A stretch of 5,586 nt of DNA, from the NCBI GenBank assembly GCA_005884715.1, contig VAZZ01000076.1, positions 1 to 5,586 on the forward strand. The letters run 5' to 3'. The DNA is from Alphaproteobacteria bacterium (GTDB taxonomy: Bacteria; Pseudomonadota; Alphaproteobacteria; Rhizobiales; Aestuariivirgaceae). Shown piece after piece: positions 1 through 5,586 of this stretch. Made by a program: the position numbers and the translations under genes. The notes beneath the pieces were generated by a model. The model worked only from the letters and a program-made list of their open reading frames with translations, ran no database searches and had not been told where the DNA came from. The stretch's first letter is position 1. Each line of letters starts with the position of its first letter.

Positions 1-6
1 GGCCAT
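1..6 (-). CDS. Start of a minus-strand gene cut by the left edge (first two codons, Met-Ala)
   Basis: Only ATG GCC is visible, so no product can be named. The start is well supported. Reading leftward, a GAGGAG Shine-Dalgarno sequence (complement of 15-20) sits 8 nt before the ATG. An in-frame TGA (complement of 25-27) lies seven codons upstream with no other start between. The gene follows the aminotransferase in the same direction after about 140 bp, but it seems to have its own control region (operator array at 104-131). It could be a regulator controlling itself or a target of one encoded further left. The start is fairly sure; the identity is unknown. Confidence 0.7.
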
Positions 7-14
7 GATGGGAA

Positions 15-20
15 CTCCTC
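15..20 (-). promoter_or_regulatory. Ribosome binding site of the left-edge gene
   Basis: The minus strand reads GAGGAG, a strong match to the anti-Shine-Dalgarno sequence, 8 nt from the ATG at 4-6. With the in-frame stop just upstream, it fixes the start of the truncated gene. Confidence 0.75.
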
Positions 21-44
21 GATTTCAGGGCGGCGCGACACCAT

Positions 45-63
45 GCAGCACTGCCGATGCTGC
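45..63 (-). repeat. Short inverted repeat in the leader of the left-edge gene
   Basis: GCAGCA (45-50) and TGCTGC (58-63) can pair around a 7-nt loop, giving a 6-bp stem about 40 nt upstream of the left-edge start codon. If transcription starts near the -10 candidate at 98-105, this lies in the 5' leader. The stem is short and may be chance; no known riboswitch architecture is apparent. Confidence 0.3.
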
Positions 64-97
64 TATGTGGCGGGTCTCCTCTATTCCATCAATCCGA

Positions 98-105
98 ATA
101 ATATA
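98..105 (-). promoter_or_regulatory. Candidate -10 element for the left-edge gene
   Basis: The minus strand reads TATATTAT, containing two overlapping -10-like hexamers (TATATT and TATTAT). The -35 side is poor: the nearest option is TTCTAA (complement of 125-130) with a long 19-bp spacer, inside the palindrome. A start here would give a leader of roughly 85-90 nt before the ATG at 4-6. The surroundings are AT-rich, unlike the rest of the window, as expected of a promoter. The exact element is uncertain. Confidence 0.35.
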
Positions 106-131
106 GAACAACACGTTCTAATAATTAGAAC
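104..131. promoter_or_regulatory. Operator-like array: three alternating TAGAAC half-sites, 11-bp phasing
   Basis: Three identical 6-bp half-sites alternate in orientation: TAGAAC (104-109), GTTCTA (115-120) and TAGAAC (126-131). Each pair is separated by exactly 5 bp, so the repeat step is 11 bp, about one helical turn. The last two are part of a perfect 17-nt palindrome (115-131, centre at 123). The first two form a second inverted repeat (104-120) sharing the middle half-site. The array abuts and slightly overlaps the -10 candidate of the left-edge gene, so bound protein would block that promoter. Such sites are typical of dimeric helix-turn-helix repressors such as the TetR or MarR families; which one is inference. 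Confidence 0.6.
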
Positions 132-133
132 AC

Positions 134-154
134 CGGAATGGCTGCGCTATTCCG
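134..154 (-). terminator. Weak stem-loop over the aminotransferase stop codon
   Basis: CGGAAT (134-139) and ATTCCG (149-154) can form a 6-bp stem with a 9-nt loop spanning the TAG stop of the aminotransferase. On the minus strand it is followed by AT-rich sequence, but not by a clean run of T. It might help end the aminotransferase transcript together with the adjacent palindrome; chance is quite possible. Confidence 0.22.
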
Positions 155-1070
155 CCGCCAGCGCGTCGATCTTGCGGACCGGGGTGCGGTGCCAGCCTTC
201 CTCATGGCGCTGCCAGTAAGCCTGCTTCAGCGCCAGCGACACAGGTCCCGGACGGTCATTGCCGAGCATGCGCGCCCCGATGCGCGAAACCGGCATGACG
301 CCGCCGGCGGTCGTGGCGGCGAAGACCTCATCGGCTTCCTCGAGCAGGGCGCGCGGGATCGCCGCCACCCTTGCCTCGATCCCCATCGCAGCACAGAGCT
401 CCAAAACCGATTTGCGGGTGATGCCATGCAGACTGCCGCGATCGGGCGTCAGGACCTGCCCATCCCTTACAAGGAAGACGTTGAAGCCCGGTCCCTCGGT
501 GACGAAACCTTGCGCGTCGCACAATATGGCCGTGTCATAGCCATGGTCATGCGCCTCGAAGAGCCCGGATGTGAGGTCACTCCACTGGTAATTCTTGACG
601 GTCGGATCGACCGACGCATCGGGGACGCGCGGCGTGCTCGCGATCCACAGATGGGCGCCGCGCTCCTGCACGTCCTTGGGGATGACATCGATCCACGGCA
701 GGGCATAGGCGATGAGATGATTGTCGCAATCCTGCGGCCGCCGCGATCCGGCGATGCGCGGCCGGCCCCTGAGCGCCACCATGGCAACATAGGCATCCGA
801 AAGACCCGAAAGGGCCACGCAGCGATGCAGCACTGCCTCGATCGCCGCACGGTCTTCCGCTGGCTTGAGTCGGCGCGCCTGCATGGACTGCAGGAACCGG
901 TCGAGATGGTCGTCCAGCCGGAAGAAGCCGTCGCGGAAAACATGCACGACATCATAGACGGCATCCGAACGGGTAAAGCCCCAGTCGGTGACGGGAATGC
1001 TCGCTTCGGCGATCGGGACATAGCGGCCGCGCATATAGGCGGCACCGGCGGCGAAGGAGGATGTGTCCAT
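147..1070 (-). CDS. Fold-type IV PLP aminotransferase, (R)-amine transaminase-like
   Basis: This is a 307-residue cytosolic pyridoxal-phosphate enzyme of aminotransferase class IV, the fold shared by branched-chain and D-amino-acid aminotransferases. Numbering from the ATG at 1070, Lys159 in PTVKNYQW is the expected Schiff-base lysine. Glu192 in VTEGPGFNVF should contact the pyridine nitrogen, and GITRKSV (216-222) and TTAGGVMP (253-260) fit the phosphate-binding loops. From memory, the pattern most resembles fungal (R)-selective amine:pyruvate transaminases (SDxxYDV near 35-41, FFRLDDHLDR, KNxQWxDLTxGLFEA, TPDRGxLxGITRKSV). It lacks the Arg-X-His carboxylate trap of D-alanine aminotransferase. 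The natural substrate is unknown. An upstream in-frame TTG at 1079 would add three residues; the ATG is preferred because homology starts near residue 6. No Shine-Dalgarno sequence precedes either. It is transcribed divergently from the monooxygenase. The family is sure, the subfamily moderately so. Confidence 0.88.
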   Translation of the reverse strand: MDTSSFAAGAAYMRGRYVPIAEASIPVTDWGFTRSDAVYDVVHVFRDGFFRLDDHLDRFLQSMQARRLKPAEDRAAIEAVLHRCVALSGLSDAYVAMVALRGRPRIAGSRRPQDCDNHLIAYALPWIDVIPKDVQERGAHLWIASTPRVPDASVDPTVKNYQWSDLTSGLFEAHDHGYDTAILCDAQGFVTEGPGFNVFLVRDGQVLTPDRGSLHGITRKSVLELCAAMGIEARVAAIPRALLEEADEVFAATTAGGVMPVSRIGARMLGNDRPGPVSLALKQAYWQRHEEGWHRTPVRKIDALAAE

Positions 1071-1079
1071 GCGGCACAA

Positions 1080-1107
1080 TCTAAAGCATCGGAGTGGAAA
1101 GTGCGAA
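1080..1107 (-). promoter_or_regulatory. Candidate promoter of the aminotransferase gene
   Basis: On the minus strand, TTCGCA (complement of 1102-1107, 4 of 6 matches to TTGACA) and TTTAGA (complement of 1080-1085, 3 of 6 matches to TATAAT) are separated by 16 bp. Initiation about 7 nt past the -10 would fall some 3 nt before the ATG at 1070, giving an almost leaderless transcript. This fits the lack of a Shine-Dalgarno sequence, but the match to consensus is modest. Confidence 0.3.
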
Positions 1108-1125
1108 GCGGAAAACGGACGCTTC
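1105..1125. repeat. Inverted repeat between the divergent genes, possible operator
   Basis: GAAGCG (1105-1110) and CGCTTC (1120-1125) are exact inverted repeats around a 9-nt spacer, 15 bp centre to centre. They touch the -35 candidate of the aminotransferase on one side and that of the monooxygenase on the other, so one bound dimer could control both genes. The arms are short in a GC-rich context, so chance is a real alternative. Confidence 0.3.
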
Positions 1126-1152
1126 CCCGCCGGACCTTTGTTCGACTATCCT
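1123..1152 (+). promoter_or_regulatory. Candidate promoter of the monooxygenase gene
   Basis: TATCCT (1147-1152) matches 4 of 6 bases of the -10 consensus, and TTCCCC (1123-1128) matches 3 of 6 of the -35, with an 18-bp spacer. Initiation near 1159 would leave a leader of about 22 nt containing the ribosome binding site. Another -35-like hexamer, TTGTTC (1138-1143), has no convincing -10 partner. Confidence 0.25.
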
Positions 1153-1170
1153 GATTTGAGGTTAGCTTCT

Positions 1171-1176
1171 GAGGGG
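1171..1176 (+). promoter_or_regulatory. Ribosome binding site of the monooxygenase
   Basis: GAGGGG lies 4 nt before the ATG at 1181. With the GxGxxG dinucleotide-binding motif beginning at residue 9, as usual for the family, it supports this start. Confidence 0.6.
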
Positions 1177-1180
1177 TCGA

Positions 1181-2761
1181 ATGGACATTGACGTTCTCGT
1201 GGTCGGCGCCGGTCCGACCGGGCTGATGCTCGCCTGCCAGCTGGCCCGGCGCAGCCTCAGAGTGCTGATCATTGACCGGCATCGCGGCCCCTCGCTTCAG
1301 ACCAGAGCATTGGGCGTGCAGGCCCGCACTCTGGAGATCTATGCGAAGCTCGGCATTGCCGAGCGCGCACTCGATCTCGGCAAGCGCGGCACGGGCGCCA
1401 ATATCTGGGCGGAGCAGCGCCATATGGCGCGCGTCCCGCTGGGCGATGCCGGCAAGGACCTGACCCCTTATCCGTTCATCCTCATCCTCGGCCAGGACGA
1501 CAATGAACGGCTCATGGGCGAGAAGCTTCGCGAGCTCGGCCAGTCAGTCGCATGGAACACCGAGCTCGTTGGCCTGACACAGGACGCCGACAAGGTCACC
1601 GCGACACTCAAGCTGCCCGATGCCACGACGCGGACGATCACCGCCGCATGGGTGGCGGGATGCGATGGCGCGCACAGCGCCGTTCGCGAGCTGAACGGAA
1701 TCACATTTCCGGGCGCCCCTTACGAACATGTGTTCTTCATCGCCGATGTCGAGGCGAGCGGCAACATGATTGCCGATGAGGTCAATGTCTATCTGTTTCG
1801 CGCGGGCTTTCACTTGCTGTTCCCCATGCGCGGCAAGGATCACTGGCGGGTCGTCGGCATCCTGCCGCCCGATTTGCGCGACAGGAGCGATCTCACATTC
1901 GATGCTCTGATTCCCCGCCTGCGCCGCGAGGCGGTGACGGGCCTGTCCTTCAGATCATGCAGCTGGTTTTCAACCTACCGGATCCATCACCGAAGTGCAG
2001 CGCAGTTCCGCCACCGGCGCTGCTTCCTCTTGGGCGATGCCGCTCATATTCACAGCCCGGTTGGCGCCCAGGGCATGAATACCGGCCTGCAAGATGCCTA
2101 TAATCTGGCGTGGAAGCTGGCGCTCGTCATCAAGGGTGAGGCCGGAGCGGGGTTGCTCGATTCATATCAGGAGGAGCGGATGCCGGTCGCGCAAAAGCTG
2201 CTCGCCACCACCGACCGGGCCTTCCGGCTGGTCATATCGGAGAGCCCGATGGCCGGACTGCTGCGCACGCAGGTCCTCGCCAGGATCGCGGCCTTCGCCT
2301 TGAGTCTGAGATGGCTGCAGCGCTACGCCTACCGTACCGTTTCGCAGATCGCCATAAACTACCGCCACAGCTCACTGTCTGAAACGGCGGAGACTCTGCC
2401 GGCCACGGCACCGCGGGGCGGCGACCGTTTCCCGTGGCTCAATGGCATGGGAGATTTCTTCCGCAAGCTCGATGACACTGAGTTCAACCTGATCCTGTTC
2501 GGACAGACATTGCCGGGCGCAGCTGTGCCAGGTCTGGAGAGCGTGTGCCGCATCCATTCCATTCCCGCTGATCTAGCCAATGATGCGGAACTGGCAAAGG
2601 CGGGGATACCTGCGATATCCTTCTATCTGCTGCGTCCCGACGGCCATGTCGGACTTTGCGGAACCCGCTTTGATGCTGGTGCGGTCCGGCGTTATTTCTC
2701 GCAACGTCTATGTTTCGGCAGTCAGGACGAGTTTCGTCCCAGCGAGCCGCGCCGGCAATAG
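1181..2761 (+). CDS. Class A FAD-dependent monooxygenase (aromatic hydroxylase-like)
   Basis: This 526-residue flavoprotein belongs to the FAD-binding monooxygenase family (PF01494 type) that includes phenol, chlorophenol and hydroxyphenylpropionate hydroxylases. These use NAD(P)H and O2 to hydroxylate a usually aromatic substrate. The N-terminal Rossmann motif VVGAGPTG covers residues 7-14, with an acidic residue (Asp32) ending the second strand for the ADP ribose. The DG motif is at CDGAHSAVR (161-169). The GD motif is at LLGDAAHIHSPVGAQGMNTG (283-302), where Asp286 should contact the FAD ribityl chain. The C-terminal part (about 410-510) resembles the thioredoxin-like domain of larger members, ending in LLRPDGHVGL, and lacks a CxxC. 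There is no signal peptide, so it should be cytosolic. The substrate cannot be predicted. It starts 110 bp from the divergent aminotransferase. Its last 17 residues (510-526) are encoded antisense to the end of the GH94 gene and look like an extension beyond the family core. The family call is firm. Confidence 0.92.
   Translation: MDIDVLVVGAGPTGLMLACQLARRSLRVLIIDRHRGPSLQTRALGVQARTLEIYAKLGIAERALDLGKRGTGANIWAEQRHMARVPLGDAGKDLTPYPFILILGQDDNERLMGEKLRELGQSVAWNTELVGLTQDADKVTATLKLPDATTRTITAAWVAGCDGAHSAVRELNGITFPGAPYEHVFFIADVEASGNMIADEVNVYLFRAGFHLLFPMRGKDHWRVVGILPPDLRDRSDLTFDALIPRLRREAVTGLSFRSCSWFSTYRIHHRSAAQFRHRRCFLLGDAAHIHSPVGAQGMNTGLQDAYNLAWKLALVIKGEAGAGLLDSYQEERMPVAQKLLATTDRAFRLVISESPMAGLLRTQVLARIAAFALSLRWLQRYAYRTVSQIAINYRHSSLSETAETLPATAPRGGDRFPWLNGMGDFFRKLDDTEFNLILFGQTLPGAAVPGLESVCRIHSIPADLANDAELAKAGIPAISFYLLRPDGHVGLCGTRFDAGAVRRYFSQRLCFGSQDEFRPSEPRRQ
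2708..2761. other. 54-bp convergent overlap of two coding regions
   Basis: The monooxygenase stop (TAG, 2759-2761) lies beyond the GH94 stop (TAG on the minus strand, 2708-2710). Both strands therefore encode 17 residues here: monooxygenase residues 510-526 and the last 17 of the GH94 protein. No intrinsic terminator separates the genes, so their transcripts should overlap at their 3' ends. Confidence 0.85.
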
Positions 2762-5586
2762 CGGCGAGCCGAGGCGCTCGCCGAAATACCGCCTTTGACC
2801 GAAGGCAAGCCGCACCAGCACATTGACATAGAGGCCAGGCCCTGACGAATAGACGCGCCAGCCGCCATCGACGGCGACCTCGCCGCTTCTGATCCGTTCC
2901 CACTCTTCGCTCGCTTTGTAACGGTCAGGGAAGGCCGCATCGCTGCTCGAGAAATAGGCGTTGCGCTGTCGCAGCGTGGCGTGGCCCAGATGTTCGGTGA
3001 CCGCGATCGGGTTGACCTTGATGAGCGCGTCCCACAGGGCATCTGCATCGCCCAATCCTGCCATCGCCTCGCCATAGCGCAGATGCGCATGCGTATACAT
3101 GAGGCCGATCTCGCGGCCGAAATTGGCCGCCGATTCGGCCCGCCGGAAGATGCGTTCAGGCCCGCCTCGATAGGTGACCGGCCGGTCCATCAGCCGCGCG
3201 CCATCGGGAAAGAGCAGGTGCCGGCGGATGATGTCGAGGTGGTGCTGCGTCTGTTCTTTGGTGAACAACCCGCTGAGGATGCTACGTTTCATCGGCAGCA
3301 GCGAGTAGCTGAGGCCGGTGCGCTCGTCGCTCGGGTGGAGCAGGAGTTCGGGCCGGTCGTGGCCTGGTTCGAAGATCGCATATCCCGCGACGGTGCCCTC
3401 TGCCAGAATGTCGAGGGGTAAGGCTTCCTCGCCACGCCTCGCCCGACGCAGCACTTCAGCGTAGCGCTTGATTTGCTGATAGAGCAGCGCCACCGTCCAG
3501 CTCGATACCATGATGTCGCGCAATTTGGGATCGGCGGGCTGAAGCGAATCATTCCAGTCACCCTCGCCATAGCGAATCAGTTTCGTTCCCGGAATGAACT
3601 TCTCGCCGACTGTGGCGAGGAGCTTTCCGATATGTTTCGCTACCGAATCTTTGTTCTGGGTAGCGGCAAGCGTCTCTTCATTGCGCCAAGCCACCGGCTC
3701 ATCGAGGAAAGCGAGGTCGTTGGTCCATTCGAGATAGTCGCAGAGCGCTTTGAGCGGCCAGACGATGACATCGCCATGGCTGTGCCTGTCCTGGATGTTC
3801 GAATAAGGTTCGAGCATGAACCATTGCGGCCAGTCGCCTCGCTTCTCATATTGTTGCGCGAAGACGACCCTAAGGATCTGCTTCACCGGCTCATCATGTT
3901 CAAGCGAGAGCAGGAATTCGACTGGTCCCTGGCACACATCGCGCGTGCCCCAGGCGGCACCCGTATATTGCTCGAGCCCATGTGGGACAGTGAGATGGAT
4001 CATCGCATTATGCGCGAGCCACGGGAACGACGTGTCGAGGGCTTGGCTATCGCGATCTTTGCCCTCGATGCGAAGGCCGCGCGTGACATGGTCCCAGTAG
4101 CGCCGCGCCGGAGCAAGCATCGCCCGGCTCTCGATGCCTGAAGCAGATTTTGCCGCGAGCGCCTCGGCTGCGCTCGCATCGCTGAGCGAGCCGGTGACGG
4201 CGAAGAGGAATTCCCTGGTGGCGCGCGTCCGCAAGGCCACATAGGCGCCCTTGCGCGAAGCGCCATCGCCATAGAGCAATTCATCGCCGCCGATGGCTTC
4301 AATTTCATCGGGCGTGCCGCTCACCAGATCATATTGCGATTGAGGATAGCGCTGCCCCCACAGAAACTCTGGATCAGGCCGAAAGCGGATGCGCTTGCGC
4401 GCCCTGTCGATCTCGACGCGCCCCTGATGGGCGAGCTCGCGCTCACCGAGCACGAGATGGCCGAAGACCAGGAACCGGCAAGGCTCGCCTGCGACGGTGA
4501 CGCGCCATTGCAGCGCCGCATCGTCGCCCGAGGCGACCGCATGCACGGTGATGGTGCGGGCACCGATGCGATAGATCCATTGGCAATCGCTCAAGCCCAT
4601 GTCGAAGGCAGACGGCACGCTCAACAATCGCCAGCCCTCTCCCAGTTCCACGAGGATGCGAAGGCCGCTCGCGCGCGTGATGTTGTAGGGATCGCGCGAG
4701 ACCGAAAAGAGCTTGTGGAACGATGTGTTGCCGATGGTGAGTTGGGCGCCGAACACGCCATGCATCCAGCAGGTGGCGCAGAGCGTCGTCTCGTCGAGCA
4801 GCATGCCCTGCCCGGTGCGTAGAAGCGTTCCATGGCGGCGCGCGACGAGATGCTCCTTGGCCGCCAGCACGACATGGCGGTTGTGATTGCCGTCGGGAAC
4901 GAAGAACGACAGCAGTTTTCCGTCAAGGCGTTCCTCATGCAGGCGCTCTGCATAGCGCCTGGCGATCTCGGCATCGCTTATCCGATCAGCGGCAAGCGGT
5001 GGTGCGTCCTGCAAGAGACTGCGGACCGGCTGGGCGAGGTTGATGTCTTTCGGCTTGAATTGGGCGCGGGCATTCCTGACCGCATCGATCCGTCCGAGAT
5101 CGGCATCGCTCGAGGCCTCGGCGTGATCGCTCTCATGGAGGCCAAAGAACGTCCAGGTTTCGGAGGCGCCGGGACTGAGGGAGGCTTGGCGCGACTGGAG
5201 CGCAGCGCAGGCGACTTCATGCTGCAGTCTTTGGTTCGCAAGATCCTTGCCCAACGGGAAATCGATCGTGCCGCGATCACGATAGCGGGGACCAAAGAGC
5301 TGCAGCGCGTCGGTGGCAAATCCGGCCGCGCCATCGAGGCAGCCTTGCATGACCCATGGCCAGCGACCGCTTTGCGCCTGATTCTGCCGGCTCATGATCA
5401 CCGCACCAAGAGTTTCATCCTGCGCCACGTGATGATCGATATATTGCGAGACATAGGCTTCATTGTTCTGGATGAAGCCCTTGTCGCCCAAGCCGAGATC
5501 CTGGACGACAAGCACATCGCAAGGGATTGCCGTCTCCAATGCATTGGTGATCTCGATATGCCAGAACCACACATTGGTGTCGGGAG
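2708..5586 (-). CDS. GH94 phosphorylase, likely 1,2-beta-oligoglucan phosphorylase, N-terminus cut by right edge
   Basis: The gene has 958 visible residues and stays open to the window end (it reads Pro-Asp-Thr-Asn-Val-Trp-Phe-Trp), so the true start lies outside. A GTG at 5570-5572 falls inside a conserved-looking stretch and is not the start. Family GH94 enzymes cleave beta-glucosides with phosphate to give alpha-glucose 1-phosphate. Counting from the first visible residue, GH94 hallmarks are WGTRDVCQGP (545-554), SHGDVIVWPL (602-611) with Asp605 as probable general acid, GEGDWNDSLQP (673-683), and GREIGLMYTH (823-832) near the C-terminus. CQGPVEFLL and SHGDVIVWPL fit, from memory, the 1,2-beta-oligoglucan phosphorylase group (EC 2.4.1.333), about 1100 residues long. 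Cellobiose phosphorylases and cyclic glucan synthases have a different sequence around the acid. About 150 residues are probably missing. There is no glycosyltransferase domain in the visible part. The 3' end overlaps the monooxygenase gene. GH94 is near certain; the specificity is probable. Confidence 0.9.
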   Translation of the reverse strand, partial: PDTNVWFWHIEITNALETAIPCDVLVVQDLGLGDKGFIQNNEAYVSQYIDHHVAQDETLGAVIMSRQNQAQSGRWPWVMQGCLDGAAGFATDALQLFGPRYRDRGTIDFPLGKDLANQRLQHEVACAALQSRQASLSPGASETWTFFGLHESDHAEASSDADLGRIDAVRNARAQFKPKDINLAQPVRSLLQDAPPLAADRISDAEIARRYAERLHEERLDGKLLSFFVPDGNHNRHVVLAAKEHLVARRHGTLLRTGQGMLLDETTLCATCWMHGVFGAQLTIGNTSFHKLFSVSRDPYNITRASGLRILVELGEGWRLLSVPSAFDMGLSDCQWIYRIGARTITVHAVASGDDAALQWRVTVAGEPCRFLVFGHLVLGERELAHQGRVEIDRARKRIRFRPDPEFLWGQRYPQSQYDLVSGTPDEIEAIGGDELLYGDGASRKGAYVALRTRATREFLFAVTGSLSDASAAEALAAKSASGIESRAMLAPARRYWDHVTRGLRIEGKDRDSQALDTSFPWLAHNAMIHLTVPHGLEQYTGAAWGTRDVCQGPVEFLLSLEHDEPVKQILRVVFAQQYEKRGDWPQWFMLEPYSNIQDRHSHGDVIVWPLKALCDYLEWTNDLAFLDEPVAWRNEETLAATQNKDSVAKHIGKLLATVGEKFIPGTKLIRYGEGDWNDSLQPADPKLRDIMVSSWTVALLYQQIKRYAEVLRRARRGEEALPLDILAEGTVAGYAIFEPGHDRPELLLHPSDERTGLSYSLLPMKRSILSGLFTKEQTQHHLDIIRRHLLFPDGARLMDRPVTYRGGPERIFRRAESAANFGREIGLMYTHAHLRYGEAMAGLGDADALWDALIKVNPIAVTEHLGHATLRQRNAYFSSSDAAFPDRYKASEEWERIRSGEVAVDGGWRVYSSGPGLYVNVLVRLAFGQRRYFGERLGSPLLPARLAGTKLVLTAET
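2762..2783. repeat. GC-rich hairpin directly after the monooxygenase stop
   Basis: CGGCGAGC (2762-2769) and GCTCGCCG (2776-2783) form a perfect 8-bp stem with a 6-nt loop, beginning one base after the monooxygenase TAG. It lies within the GH94 coding region. No T-run follows on the plus strand, so it is not a classic intrinsic terminator. It could still slow polymerase or protect the 3' end of the monooxygenase mRNA. Confidence 0.35.

Noticed and set aside
115..131. The 17-nt palindrome as an intrinsic terminator
   Set aside because: The stem is AT-rich with almost no loop and no T-run after it. The matching third half-site at 104 fits an operator better.
138..1154. 338-codon plus-strand open frame
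   Set aside because: It lies antisense to the aminotransferase, whose protein has clear family motifs. This frame's translation shows none and is explained by GC-rich codon bias.
467..1423. 318-codon minus-strand open frame crossing the divergent intergenic region
   Set aside because: It overlaps both the aminotransferase in another frame and the monooxygenase antisense. It is low in complexity, rich in Ser, Arg and Pro, and has no recognisable motif.
3473..4141. 222-codon plus-strand open frame
   Set aside because: It lies wholly antisense to the conserved GH94 catalytic region and has no domain signature.
4334..4822. 162-codon plus-strand open frame
   Set aside because: It is antisense to GH94 coding sequence, with no motif and no ribosome binding site I could see.
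5570..5572. GTG as start codon of the GH94 gene
   Set aside because: The frame stays open through the window edge, upstream residues continue a conserved-looking motif, and about 150 residues typical of the family would be missing. The gene is partial.
2708..5586. Cyclic beta-1,2-glucan synthase (NdvB/ChvB type)
   Set aside because: Those proteins are near 2800 residues with membrane and glycosyltransferase domains, and they have a different sequence around the GH94 acid residue. Nothing of that kind is visible here.
1..5586. CRISPR array, tRNA, rRNA, insertion sequence or attachment site
   Set aside because: I found no regularly spaced long repeats, no cloverleaf-like or rRNA-like sequence, and no transposase or integrase motifs. 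Nearly all the DNA is accounted for by three coding regions.

Overview
The window is GC-rich, densely coded DNA that looks like a proteobacterial chromosome. An alphaproteobacterium, perhaps a sphingomonad, is my best guess; this rests on base composition and gene style only, because there is no rRNA or other taxonomic marker.

Layout, left to right. (1) Positions 1-6 hold only the first two codons of a minus-strand gene that runs off the left edge. Its start is well supported by a Shine-Dalgarno sequence and an in-frame stop just upstream. (2) Positions 7-146 are its upstream region. They hold an AT-rich operator-like array of three TAGAAC/GTTCTA half-sites spaced exactly 11 bp apart, including a perfect 17-nt palindrome, next to a TATATTAT-like -10. 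(3) A minus-strand fold-type IV PLP aminotransferase (147-1070) resembles the (R)-selective amine transaminases. (4) A roughly 110-bp divergent intergenic region holds weak promoter candidates and an inverted repeat between them. (5) A plus-strand class A FAD-dependent monooxygenase (1181-2761) follows. (6) A minus-strand GH94 phosphorylase fills the right half and runs off the right edge. Its motifs fit the 1,2-beta-oligoglucan phosphorylase type rather than cellobiose phosphorylase or cyclic beta-1,2-glucan synthase.

How they may work together. The aminotransferase and monooxygenase are divergent neighbours with a shared control region, so they may form a small amine or aromatic modification module; the substrate cannot be read from the sequence. 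The GH94 enzyme faces the monooxygenase tail to tail, and the two coding regions overlap by 54 bp. It is probably a separate unit for phosphorolysis of beta-1,2-glucooligosaccharides, with its partners beyond the right edge. I see no mobile element, CRISPR array, tRNA or rRNA. The most unusual features are the phased operator array, the convergent overlap with a GC-rich hairpin beside it, and the substrate-site differences in the aminotransferase.
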